Made by a program: the position numbers and the translations under genes | Notes under the pieces: generated by a model | What the model saw: the letters and a program-made list of their open reading frames with translations, nothing else | Database searches by the model: none | What the model was told of the DNA's origin: nothing | Assembly: GCA_030144725.1 (NCBI GenBank) | Contig: JASKMD010000027.1 | Location: 841,533 to 905,532, forward strand | Length of the DNA stretch: 64,000 nucleotides | Direction: 5' to 3' | From: Haematococcus lacustris | Lineage: Eukaryota > Chlorophyta > Chlorophyceae > Chlamydomonadales > Haematococcaceae | Part shown: positions 23,901-31,507 of the stretch, in pieces | Numbering within the stretch: position 1 is the first letter of the stretch | Layout: every line of letters starts with the position of its first letter

Positions 23901-26900
23901 CCTAGTGCCTGTCTGATCTTGCACATGCTCCTGCGTTGGTAATGCTGGCCTCCTCTGGTCAACGTCTTGGTGTTGCATGTCTGCATGGCAGTTCCCCTGC
24001 AGGTTTCCAGGAGCGTTGTGAGCATGGTGGCTGCGGTGTCGACAGCTTCTCTAGCCGGTAGGCCTGCCACTAGTGTCAAGCGTTGTGGTTGTTGTGGGTT
24101 GGCCTTGTCTAGTGTGGTCAGGAAGTGGGTAGCATCTGTGTACATGGGAGCTAGGTATGCTGTCAGTTGTGCATGCAGTTGTGGAGCGCCTGAGCTGGGT
24201 TGTTGCACTCCCAGCCGGTATGCTTCCCTATCCTTGTTGGTGATTGGGGTGGTGAGAATGGTGTGGCTGTGTTTTAAGGGTTTATGTGTGGTTGCTAGAT
24301 CTATGCCCAGTCTGGTAGTGGTGAGTGTGGCGGTGAGCGGTCTGTGGTCGCTGAGGTACGCGTTTGTGTCGACGTGCGTGCGATGCCCAGGGCCTTGTCT
24401 CGCGTCGCGCGTCAGGATGGCGTCGATGCGGCTGTTGCAGTGTGGTTGCTGGTAGGTCCAGGCCCGGTCGCCGGGGTCAGCTTCGGATAGGCGCAGCTCT
24501 GTGGCGAACTCCCTCATCATGTGGTCTTGTGGGTATTCAGTGTGTTCGGAGCGGTCCTCTGCCCTCATCGTGGCGTTGATGTCTCCCGCTAGGATGAGTG
24601 AGCCGGGCAGGCATCCAGTGGCTGTTCGTATGTGTTCTTGCATCTTTCTCCTTAATGGGATTGCGTCGTCATTGTTCCCTGACGGCCAGTACGTGGCAAC
24701 GAGTGTGAGTTCCTCGCTTTGCCGTTGGCGGAGGCTTAGGATGACACATCGGGTATTTACATCCGCATCTGTACACGGCGGCAGCATGGTGGCTTGCATC
24801 TGGATAGCTAGATCGTGTCTGATGCCAATGAGGACCTCACTATGGCCTTCGTGACGATGGACGGTGTAGTTGGGCATCACCCTCTTCAGCCAGCCACAGC
24901 TAGGCTTGTTGCTCTTGGGTTGGGTCATAGTCTCAGTGAGGATCAAGATGTCCGGGCTATGTTTGTGCACCAGGTTTAGGACCTCGTTTCTAGATCTGCA
25001 TAGGCCTCTGACATTGAAGGTTGTGAGGGTGATGTGTTGCCTGTTGTGGGTTGCTTGGGGCGGTTCGGTTGGGGGGTTATTGTGTTGGCTCGTGCAAGAG
25101 TCACTGTCCGGCGTGGTTTGTGGTGTCTCGGCTATGGTGGGGTTGAGCCTTGTGGAGTGGGCTCCGGTAGTGGGTTTGCGGAGGTATTGGGACATTAGGG
25201 TTTGTGTGTGCGTGTCGTTGCGTTGTGCCTTGGTGGCTCGTACCCGCTTAGCGGACGGGCCAATGTTGGTATCGACCCGCGTGGTGGGTCGATTAGTACG
25301 CGGCGTACCTGAGGGGGCTGGCGGGCTGAGGGTAACCGTGGGAATGTCCCGGCGTTGTCGCGACCGGGCAGGTTCCTCGTGTGATGGAGTGTCCTCTACT
25401 GTAGTGCTGCGCTTGGTGTCTAGTGTAGGGTTCTTGTCGGCGTCCATGGTGGTCCCGGGCGGTGGGGCTAGTATCTCTCCTACCTCTATGTTGGTGAGAT
25501 CGATCGTGTGATCTTGAAAGTGCGCTGTTAGTGCTGATGCGGTGGTGGCCTCCAGCGGGTCCGCTATCCAGATCTCTCTCCTAACGAACCTTGTGTGTCT
25601 TACGTTGCCTGTGCAGATGGTGAGCATGTTCCCTTGGAGGCGTCCCCAGTCGTTAGGTGTGGAGAGTGGTTTGGGCACACGGTTGAGTGAGTCCAGCTGG
25701 TACCAGCCTTGTTGTGTGTGTTTAATGACAGTTGCATGGTGGTGTGATAGCAAGATAATAGCATCGGAGTGTGTCGCCCCCGTGCTTGCAATTGCTGTAG
25801 TGATCACCTCAGGTGTGATACTGTGGGTTGGTAGGTAGGTTGTTGCTGGGTTCAGGTACGTGCGCATCTCATGGTGTTGGCGGTGTAGGTAGTGGTTCAG
25901 TGTGTCAGACGAGAACTTGCCTTTCTCGTGATAGATGTGATCAGTATTGAAGGGTCGAATTGTATGCCCTGCTTCTCGTGCTCCTTGTGCTAGATGTTGT
26001 AGGTGCTCGGCTAGTTGCTTGCAGTGTCTGATGACTGCATGGTAGTCTATGCATTTCTTTCCCATGGCCATGTTGAATGCATGTACCAGGCAGCATTCTT
26101 CGTGTTGCCCTTCCATGTAGAGATGTGCAGGGTTGTGGGTCTGTGGATATGTGAGGCCGGGTCCTGTAGTGTTGCGATCGTGGTCGCATGTTTGTTCCGC
26201 ATGGCTGATGATGTGGTAAATTCTCTTTTCCTCACACCGGCGTATCTGCTCCCGTGAGCGGGTATTAGGCGTGATGACAAAGAGCTGGTGCATAATCCGC
26301 TTGGTTGCGGCAGGAACGTTCAAGAGAGGTGTGGCTGTCGTTTTCAAGGAGTCCAGTAGGTGCCATGCGCCATTAATGCATTTCATGGCCATGCTGTGGC
26401 CTGGCTTTTTGCACAAAAAGGTGTTTGTACCATACTGGCCAGCAAGGTTCCCCAGTTTATCAGCAGCCCAGTCGCTGGGTTGGGTGAGTTGGGCAATGCT
26501 CTGCACAGCAAGGCCGTAATGGGTGCGTAAATACATCTCAATGACATCGTCAGAGTAGCCGTCCACTCCTCTTGCCATTAGCCATGCGCCACGCTCGAAG
26601 TGATCAGTTATTTGAGGGAGCCTGTTCTCGTAAAAGTTGTCTATGTCTTGCATGGTGACCCATTCATGTCCCGCAGCATTGTTCAGGGAGTATACCTGGC
26701 ACGCGGAGCTATCTTTATCTTGCTGAAAGTGCTGAACCTCTGGACCTGGGTTAGCTTCAACATCCCCAGCGGCTAATAAGAGCCAGGCCACGTAGACAGC
26801 CCGTGCGGCAGCTATGGGGTTAAAGGTGGAGGTGGTCCAATTACTTTCACCTATTGTTGTTTGGTAGCAACCGTAGACATGGAGGGTGTTGTTGTATTGG

Positions 26901-27313
26901 TAGACTGTGTATGGGCGGCCATTCTTAGCTCCATATGTGGAGAGGTAGAATGTGTTAGAAAGCTTGCAGAGGGAGCTAGAGGCGGCTAGGGTGCCGTCTA
27001 GGCCCGTCATTAGATTGTACCCGATGATTCGTATTGTGGCTCTACAGGAGCCTAGTCGTTTGCGGTGTCGTCTTAGGCATCGTTTGGATTCTGTAGCTGT
27101 GGGTTTGTGGCGGTGTTGGAAGCTTGTGTTGCGGATGTAGGTACCTATCGCAATGAGGAGGAGTTGGGCTATTACCCTATTCTGATGGTCGATGACGCTG
27201 CCAGTGTGGGTGGGGGTATAGTGGTGCGCATGGCCGGTGGTCTCATCCCGGTACCGCTGTTGGCTGCTTGCATTTACATGAGGTCCCTGGGCTACGACAT
27301 AGACGTGCAACAT
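17981..27313 (-). CDS. retrotransposon B polyprotein: leader-2A-Josephin x2-APE-RT-PHD-RNase H-RLE
   Basis: ATG 27313 to TAG 17981, about 3110 aa. Leader 1-190 has hydrophobic stretches at 47-60 and about 171-183; 2A break at 190/191. Josephin-like 1: Cys205 (CQVYSLNN), His306 (GHSMAM), Asp321 (WHLLDS). Josephin-like 2: Cys408 (CCLVHAFNMA), His526 (HHATVI), Asp541 (WYQLDS). QTLMSQYL (704-711) is PIP-box-like. APE from about 760 (TFNVRGL, ILAGDINATM, LSDHRPLTATL). RT: GGKAPGPDG (near 23270), QAGFRSHRDTTQQ, FTSAFNTT, TIQGDSLSPF, YADD (near 22560). PHD finger CELC...CHNCKRAYHPAC...CPIC (20690-20820). RNase H: YTDGSC, KAELTAIHAAL, ATDSLCSLYQI, RAHSGIIGNEGAD (19390-18980). CCHC: CPLCGEADSATHLLSGC (near 18590-18640). 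Restriction-like endonuclease: RPDIIMV then IIEIKYCADSRW, a PD...ExK pattern (18360-18250). APE plus RLE in one ORF is the Dualen signature; it would nick target DNA and prime reverse transcription from the RNA 3' end. Confidence 0.92.
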   Translation of the reverse strand: MLHVYVVAQGPHVNASSQQRYRDETTGHAHHYTPTHTGSVIDHQNRVIAQLLLIAIGTYIRNTSFQHRHKPTATESKRCLRRHRKRLGSCRATIRIIGYNLMTGLDGTLAASSSLCKLSNTFYLSTYGAKNGRPYTVYQYNNTLHVYGCYQTTIGESNWTTSTFNPIAAARAVYVAWLLLAAGDVEANPGPEVQHFQQDKDSSACQVYSLNNAAGHEWVTMQDIDNFYENRLPQITDHFERGAWLMARGVDGYSDDVIEMYLRTHYGLAVQSIAQLTQPSDWAADKLGNLAGQYGTNTFLCKKPGHSMAMKCINGAWHLLDSLKTTATPLLNVPAATKRIMHQLFVITPNTRSREQIRRCEEKRIYHIISHAEQTCDHDRNTTGPGLTYPQTHNPAHLYMEGQHEECCLVHAFNMAMGKKCIDYHAVIRHCKQLAEHLQHLAQGAREAGHTIRPFNTDHIYHEKGKFSSDTLNHYLHRQHHEMRTYLNPATTYLPTHSITPEVITTAIASTGATHSDAIILLSHHHATVIKHTQQGWYQLDSLNRVPKPLSTPNDWGRLQGNMLTICTGNVRHTRFVRREIWIADPLEATTASALTAHFQDHTIDLTNIEVGEILAPPPGTTMDADKNPTLDTKRSTTVEDTPSHEEPARSRQRRDIPTVTLSPPAPSGTPRTNRPTTRVDTNIGPSAKRVRATKAQRNDTHTQTLMSQYLRKPTTGAHSTRLNPTIAETPQTTPDSDSCTSQHNNPPTEPPQATHNRQHITLTTFNVRGLCRSRNEVLNLVHKHSPDILILTETMTQPKSNKPSCGWLKRVMPNYTVHRHEGHSEVLIGIRHDLAIQMQATMLPPCTDADVNTRCVILSLRQRQSEELTLVATYWPSGNNDDAIPLRRKMQEHIRTATGCLPGSLILAGDINATMRAEDRSEHTEYPQDHMMREFATELRLSEADPGDRAWTYQQPHCNSRIDAILTRDARQGPGHRTHVDTNAYLSDHRPLTATLTTTRLGIDLATTHKPLKHSHTILTTPITNKDREAYRLGVQQPSSGAPQLHAQLTAYLAPMYTDATHFLTTLDKANPQQPQRLTLVAGLPAREAVDTAATMLTTLLETCRGTAMQTCNTKTLTRGGQHYQRRSMCKIRQALGKKLKTTRELSRKARMLYKQNSVHPSIDDLLPETDTINAEVREAVQARQGDGTTENHVQAALAQLTNSYRDQIHKLGDDDSALAIAQARLRMQHLISTQPKKANKYILRPSRTDHKGLQALADPDTKTICTAPADLNRIITAAYSQKLTPPTPKTGHYTNTQTRNYPWTRPKAVDPFTLHTCQRVHWMHTAIMDKAGFQECISRLSGGKAPGPDGIENEIIKMLPWEMRDTIHQLFIIMWATGCTPTTWKTSDTCLLYKDKGQETDLNAYRPVGLANTIYKHWTSLITKALYEYAEANGMLSNCQAGFRSHRDTTQQLQMLVMALEDAKLAKVDIYALLVDFTSAFNTTCQDKLLWIMHDLGFPTDATDAVKDLYTGATTRFRTPYGPTDPVPVDRGTIQGDSLSPFLFLIYIEPLLRWLQVGARGYKFTSDTTDSAGRFTIGSIDYADDIAIVCNSISNLRCQADKLSAYSDWGHLIVSHSKTLATAALHKAHQSGRCSTMAEAEKQARRELQAVTLQGKPVTYLKPTSPFTYLGVLLTMTLNWKPQHIAMMTQLRQKLERLRRSFASARQAIHIIKTAIIPSLAYSFCVAPCTPGDLDLYDRAINQCIKKKLRLPLGTPNAVVREDIDKLGLGISSTAKEYHTRNTTALLHSLQSTDTTHAHITRCMLHKQITWLYAQAAKHGHRMLIMLRHTLRARQLLHATTAQLTATQEGQEVYPKETKLLGQLITQNTSPLPLDIVSACMTCLKSLGIQHATELQHTIAGHTYIISGKMLKERFHNKVQQKHYIALNRLTTMATQDRCPTTTEAKDIAAKRDTTLDRPAAQRLIKPWAAGLTELAPTDVEEDTKHRYADIRAYVTAKKPTPTEATHATEHATQPPAAQETIKSSSRLLRRENREIQSPPTKPARPKAGTKRNTQGRQIQTIPKDIVHTVGLDLPGLSSWKVDKACRCKPKDLGSILGAMYGHQEAITSIDGWQWDGINKESYYKVHWKPTVIDRWALPLCAEEGYTPTHIEPISREEAKDVCTCELCWLPRGDNPMCHNCKRAYHPACLEEALLSGHKEQGHWLCPICKFGSNEFKTTMRLSAHSDLIRVHWRPTLEPAPLITAHLDYLARRGDYEEENKRIQEARYARPDTKLPSHTRQGLPDPHTWLPRCTNLHSKATFHTYPINPQTDIVGTGKCETFLQLHPHMTTPAMSFSTGEPIMPKHDLVQHVTVHDESGRTVGLLTKQQHQHLHAWLQHTPHTRNLATELVALLRRQDTQSSHHPMRLAQDKALTTLHTTRSFTSTVQRWADPLTVRPETTTYWSPDINDTAFGAHHNCLLVRHTGLSTWNVPADDAVALKCVNHAIHSAHQEEAMATIMLIPGKKGISYPKHIDTLRRYPEYCQHLASIPLNNTNCSKLGKHATLLVYVIWNEAGQLLTTKGNPQGWMASTATALHPDRETHPLLRRPHNQKQPAALPSGHKQHLRLPLDRALPTLGHTRSQHRLTHHSTTLPRMAITEWTTIAYTDGSCIKTSEPDPARVGAGVYIPESNALLTIAMNDPENNTINKAELTAIHAALKAGARRIATDSLCSLYQIRRALANPMSLINHRHNDILTDIATLIIASPVTTQFYKVRAHSGIIGNEGADALAKHAALHPEQANTLEYHPTTPKERGIWLNHGTDSETLAPLPDCRHSVRAHMHSKHKLGLANQDSIYYQMTQDITKAAAKGAGERVMTDATISIPAQRTALLYRTGGLYNQKLAMRWKQATDDRCPLCGEADSATHLLSGCNETLPLVQERHNGAGRLIAKAISKGTLGGCIRFADTGSWEKGARENLDLPNDSLHTTLRALGMKPTATKNTTRPDIIMVTPQKKTGKRGKATKQITIIEIKYCADSRWMEQLDKALNQHTKLAHTMRKIGHMVEIRPILLGVGGITYETHTRQHLIALGVTQTNATKLLNKLTRHAVETAHTIAKTSYRLRATRKGGG
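26741..26782 (-). other. 2A-like translational recoding peptide, copy B
   Basis: The same 14 residues as in copy A (LLLAAGDVEANPGP) lie at the same residue position, while the preceding leaders are strongly diverged. Identity limited to this stretch suggests selection on the recoding peptide. Confidence 0.8.
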
Positions 27314-27511
27314 AGTACCATAACGGGGTGCCAGGGTGGTGAGGGGTGCAGGCCACTCATTCCACACTCAGGATAAATAAGGACCGGTCGCGATGGGATC
27401 GACCATAGCTCATTGGATAGCTTGCATTTAGTCCGTTCGAACGGTACAAATCTTACGTTGTAACTCGCTACCATCGCGACGAAAAAGGCCCGACAAAAAG
27501 TGTCCTGAAAA

Positions 27512-27825
27512 GTGCATCGCTTGCTGCGCAGCAACGGTACATCCGTCGCTGCGCAGCAACGCGACACCTCTTGCTGCGCAGCAACGTTGCACTTTGTACC
27601 CTTGCTGCGCAGCAACTTTACATCCCTTGCTGCGCAGCAACGTTACATCTCTTGCTGCGCAGCGACGTTACATCTCTTGCTGCGCAGCGACGTTACATCT
27701 CTTGCTGCGCAGCGACGTTACATCTCTTGCTGCGCAGCGACGTTACATCTCTTGCTGCACAGCAACGTTACATCTCTTGCTGCACAGCAACGTCTACATC
27801 TCTTGCTGCGCAGCAACGTTTACAT
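27512..27825. repeat. palindrome-bearing 25-bp tandem array (left)
   Basis: About twelve units, each containing TTGCTGCGCAGCAA or the variant with AGCGA, spaced at 25 bases through most of the array with CGTTACATCT spacers. The 14-mer is a perfect palindrome. Early units carry a GTTGCACTTTGTACCC spacer that recurs, in the same orientation, in the right array. Confidence 0.9.
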
Positions 27826-29100
27826 GCTGCGCACCTCAACACCTCAAACACCTCGCACACCTTGCTCAAACACCTCGCACAGGTTCTGCGAGTCCTTACG
27901 CCCATACACCTTGCAACACCACGCAACACCACTGCAAAATGTATGCATCGTCGCCCGAACACCTCGCAGCACCACTACACAACACCACTACACAACGACG
28001 CCCGAACACCTCGCAACACCGCTACGAACGGCATGTATTGCTGATGCACATGCATTGATGCTGAAGCACTGATGCTGATGCACTGATGCACATGTATTGC
28101 TGATGCACATGCATTGATGCAAGGTGACAACACCACACAACAATACAACATCACAACAACAACAACACAGCGACTCACGCCTTACACACCACTTATGCTA
28201 TGTGCACAACTACAAGGACGGGCTGCACCTCCTTGCTATGGGCTAACACCTCATCATGGGACTGCTAAGCACTTTGCCTTGCTGCCTATGCCCCATGGGA
28301 CCATATCAGGTTGGGCTAGGCTAGGCTAGGCTGGGCTGGGCTGCGTTGGGGTGGGGTGGACTCGGCTAGACTAAGGAAGTAGGAAGTAGACGGGGTGGCG
28401 GACTTAGGAGGTGGTGGTGGTGGGACAGGAGAGGGAAGGAGGAAGGGGCCAAAAGGCTGGAGGGTGACCATCAAACCTGCAACAACAAGTGGTGGGCTTG
28501 CGGTTACTGCCCCATAGCACCCAACTGGGCTGGGCTTGCGCTCCAGGCTGCCCGCTCCAGGCTGCCCGCTCCAGGCTGCCCGCTCCAGGCTGCTCGCTCT
28601 AGGCTGCTGGCCAAGGGCTGCATCCCGCCAAGGGGGGAGGGGGGGGTAGATGGGTGGCAGACTTGGAAGTGGTGGTGGTGAGACGAGGGAGTGGTGGTGG
28701 TGAGACGAGGGAGGGAAGGGGCAAGGGTGCAAGGGGCAGGAGACTGACCATCAGACCTGCAGCCAACAAGAGGCATCCTTGCGGTTAGGCTGGGCATTAG
28801 GGGCCACTCATGTGCTGGGGCTGGCCACTCACACATTTGATCCATGTTATGCCTTGTTGACTCCTTGGTGGCTCCTTGTTGGTTGTGACTCTACGCCGCT
28901 ACCCTGTGTGCTTGCAATCACCAAGCACACGTGTAATGCTCCAGTTGTTGACCACTGCAAGCAAACATCAGCCAGCAAGCAGATGAACAAGGACAGGCAT
29001 GACCACAACTGGGCAGGCTAGGCTGACACTACCAGAGCATGTGCACTCACCGGAAGTCCGCTGGGCTGGGCTTCCTTCGCAATACCTCATCGAATCCTTT
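27826..29100. other. low-complexity region, no gene seen
   Basis: Contains ACACCTCGCA-type repeats (27840-28030), a TGATGCACATG repeat (28040-28115), GGGCTAGGCTAGGCT repeats near 28310-28345, four copies of GCTCCAGGCTGCCC (28540-28600) and a duplicated GTGGTGGTGAGACGAGGGAG unit (about 28670-28713). ORFs here are short and repeat-derived. Confidence 0.6.
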
Positions 29101-29395
29101 GGGGGAGGGGAGGGGAGGGGAGGGGAGGGGAGGGGAGGGGAGGGGAGGGGAGGGGAGGGGAGGGGAGGGGAGGGGAGGGGAGGGGAGGGGAGGGGAGGGG
29201 AGGGGAGGGGAGGGGAGGGGAGGGGAGGGGAGGGGAGGGGAGGGGAGGGGAGGGGAGGGGAGGGGAGGGGAGGGGAGGGGAGGGGAGGGGAGGGGAGGGG
29301 AGGGGAGGGGAGGGGAGGGGAGGGGAGGGGAGGGGAGGGGAGGGGAGGGGAGGGGAGGGGAGGGGAGGGGAGGGGAGGGGAGGGGAGGGGAGGGG
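29101..29395. repeat. (GGGGA)n pentanucleotide satellite
   Basis: About 59 essentially perfect GGGGA units in uninterrupted tandem. The long stop-free ORFs over this region are artefacts of the 5-base repeat. The + strand is strongly G-quadruplex prone. Confidence 0.97.
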
Positions 29396-30100
29396 CTGGG
29401 CTGGGCTGGGCTGGGCTGGGCTGGGCTGGGCTGGGCTGGGCTGGGCTGGGCTGGGCTGGGCTGGGCTGGGCTGGGCTGGGCTGGGCTGGGCTGGGCTGGG
29501 CTGGGCTGGGCTGGGCTGGGCTGGGCTGGGCTGGGCTGGGCTGGGCTGGGCTGGGCTGGGCTGGGCTGGGCTGGGCTGGGCTGGGCTGGGCTGGGCTGGG
29601 CTGGGCTGGGCTGGGCTGGGCTGGGCTGGGCTGGGCTGGGCTGGGCTGGGCTGGGCTGGGCTGGGCTGGGCTGGGCTGGGCTGGGCTGGGCTGGGCTGGG
29701 CTGGGCTGGGCTGGGCTGGGCTGGGCTGGGCTGGGCTGGGCTGGGCTGGGCTGGGCTGGGCTGGGCTGGGCTGGGCTGGGCTGGGCTGGGCTGGGCTGGG
29801 CTGGGCTGGGCTGGGCTGGGCTGGGCTGGGCTGGGCTGGGCTGGGCTGGGCTGGGCTGGGCTGGGCTGGGCTGGGCTGGGCTGGGCTGGGCTGGGCTGGG
29901 CTGGGCTGGGCTGGGCTGGGCTGGGCTGGGCTGGGCTGGGCTGGGCTGGGCTGGGCTGGGCTGGGCTGGGCTGGGCTGGGCTGGGCTGGGCTGGGCTGGG
30001 CTGGGCTGGGCTGGGCTGGGCTGGGCTGGGCTGGGCTGGGCTGGGCTGGGCTGGGCTGGGCTGGGCTGGGCTGGGCTGGGCTGGGCTGGGCTGGGCTGGG
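29394..30100. repeat. (GGGCT)n pentanucleotide satellite
   Basis: About 140 perfect GGGCT units begin abruptly where GGGGA ends, with no transition zone of mixed units. Perfection over about 700 bases suggests recent expansion or a consensus-collapsed assembly. Confidence 0.97.
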
Positions 30101-31500
30101 CAAGGCGGGGCGGGGGACAGGGTGGGGACGTAACTGGAACTCCTGGCTGCTCCTTCTGGTTGCTTTTGGCGGCTGCTCATGGCTGCTCATGGCTACGCTG
30201 CCGCCTTGCCTGCAACCACCATGCATGCTACACATGCTCATGCATATGGCTGTTGCCACACTGCTGGCAAGCATGGAGGCATGGCTGCAGCAGCCTATGC
30301 TAGCGCCACACAAATGTTGCCTTGCCGCTCTTGACTGCCGCTCTTGGCTGCTGCTCCTGGCTGCCACTCCATGCTGCCGCTCCTAGCTGCTGCTCCTGGC
30401 TGCCGCTCCTGGCTGCCACTCCAGGCCGCCTCTCCTAGCTTTGTTGTTGGGCTTGACTCCAAGGGGCAGCACCAGCAGCAGCAACAGCAACAGCAGCAGG
30501 GTATCAGCAGCAGCAGGGCAGCCGCAGCAGCAGCCGCAGGCGCAGGAGTTACGTTTGGGCTGGCTGTGCTGACACCCCAGCAGCATGTGCACTCACCTTC
30601 AGTCTTGGTTGCTTGACTCCAAGGGGGAGGGGAGGGGAGTTTGGTTGTTCGGCTGTTCCGCTGTTCCGCTGCTCCTCTGCTCCTCTGCTCCTCTGCTCCT
30701 GGCTGCAACTGATGGCTTGGGAGGTGGTGGTTGTGGTGCGGGGAGGAGAGGGTGCCTTGCTCCAGGTTACAAGGCAGGCAGGAAGGCAGGTGTTTCAGGG
30801 AGGGAAGGAGAGCGAGGCGAGTGGGATGATGCGTATTGCCTTGATACTGCAGCAAACACATGGCATGCAAGCGATTAGGCTAGGCACCTCGAGCTACATA
30901 ACTACAAGACTAGCCACTCACCATTTCCCGAGGTGAGGTGTGGGTGGGGAGGGTGGGGGGGATTGGGAATGGCGTGGAGGGGAGGGTGAAGAGTGGTGGG
31001 GAGGGGAAGGTGTTGCTCAAGGCTGCAGGACGTCGCTCCCGCTTCTGAATGCTCATGGTTGTTACCACCATGGGTACCTATCCTGGCCGCTCCCGCTTCT
31101 CCTAGCTGCTGAAGGACTCCTAACTCGAGGCTTCTGCACATGGCTTCATGGCTCCCAACTGCCTTACGGGGCTTCTCCACTCCTCCGCTCTATCGCTACC
31201 GGCTCCGCACCATGTTGTGTCGCTGCATTGCTGCACCTGCTGCCAATTTCTGTCGCTGACTCCAGATCCTACGGCTGGTCGCCAATGCTATGAGGCTACA
31301 GGCTAGCGACGGCTGGCTTGCTCGTATCTACCCTTTTGGCGACGATTGGCTGCTCCTGGCTGCTCCTGGCTGGCTGCTATATGCAGCATGCCATTTTGGC
31401 GAGGCAGTCTGCTCTTCTTCGCGATCCTTTCCTTACTTCGCGGTACCTCAGCGAAACCTACATGCAAGTCTACATGCAACCTGAAAGTTTTGTAACCTGA
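30101..31500. other. low-complexity region, no gene seen
   Basis: Contains diverged GCTGCTCCTGGCTGCC repeats (30320-30420 and again around 31350), a (CAG)n tract (30470-30540) and G-rich patches. No exon structure or domain was recognised. Confidence 0.6.
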
Positions 31501-31507
31501 ATCAGGC

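Larger units (their letters stand above)
17864..27364 (-). mobile_element. non-LTR retrotransposon copy B (Dualen/RandI-like), apparently full coding length
   Basis: A minus-strand element with one uninterrupted reading frame of about 3110 codons and a 3' UTR with two stem-loops and a (TTC)n tail (17864-17887). The 3' end abuts gene G1; the 5' end abuts the inverted repeat at 27365, leaving only about 50 bases before the ATG. No clear target-site duplication was found. Confidence 0.9.

Noticed and set aside
27292..27367. Start of the copy B polyprotein at 27367
   Set aside because: That codon is GTG directly after an in-frame TGA; the first ATG at 27313 gives the 190-residue leader also seen in copy A.
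29047..30367. Several 360-430 aa ORFs on both strands over the pentanucleotide arrays
   Set aside because: A stop-free 5-base repeat is open in every frame; the proteins are pure repeat translations.
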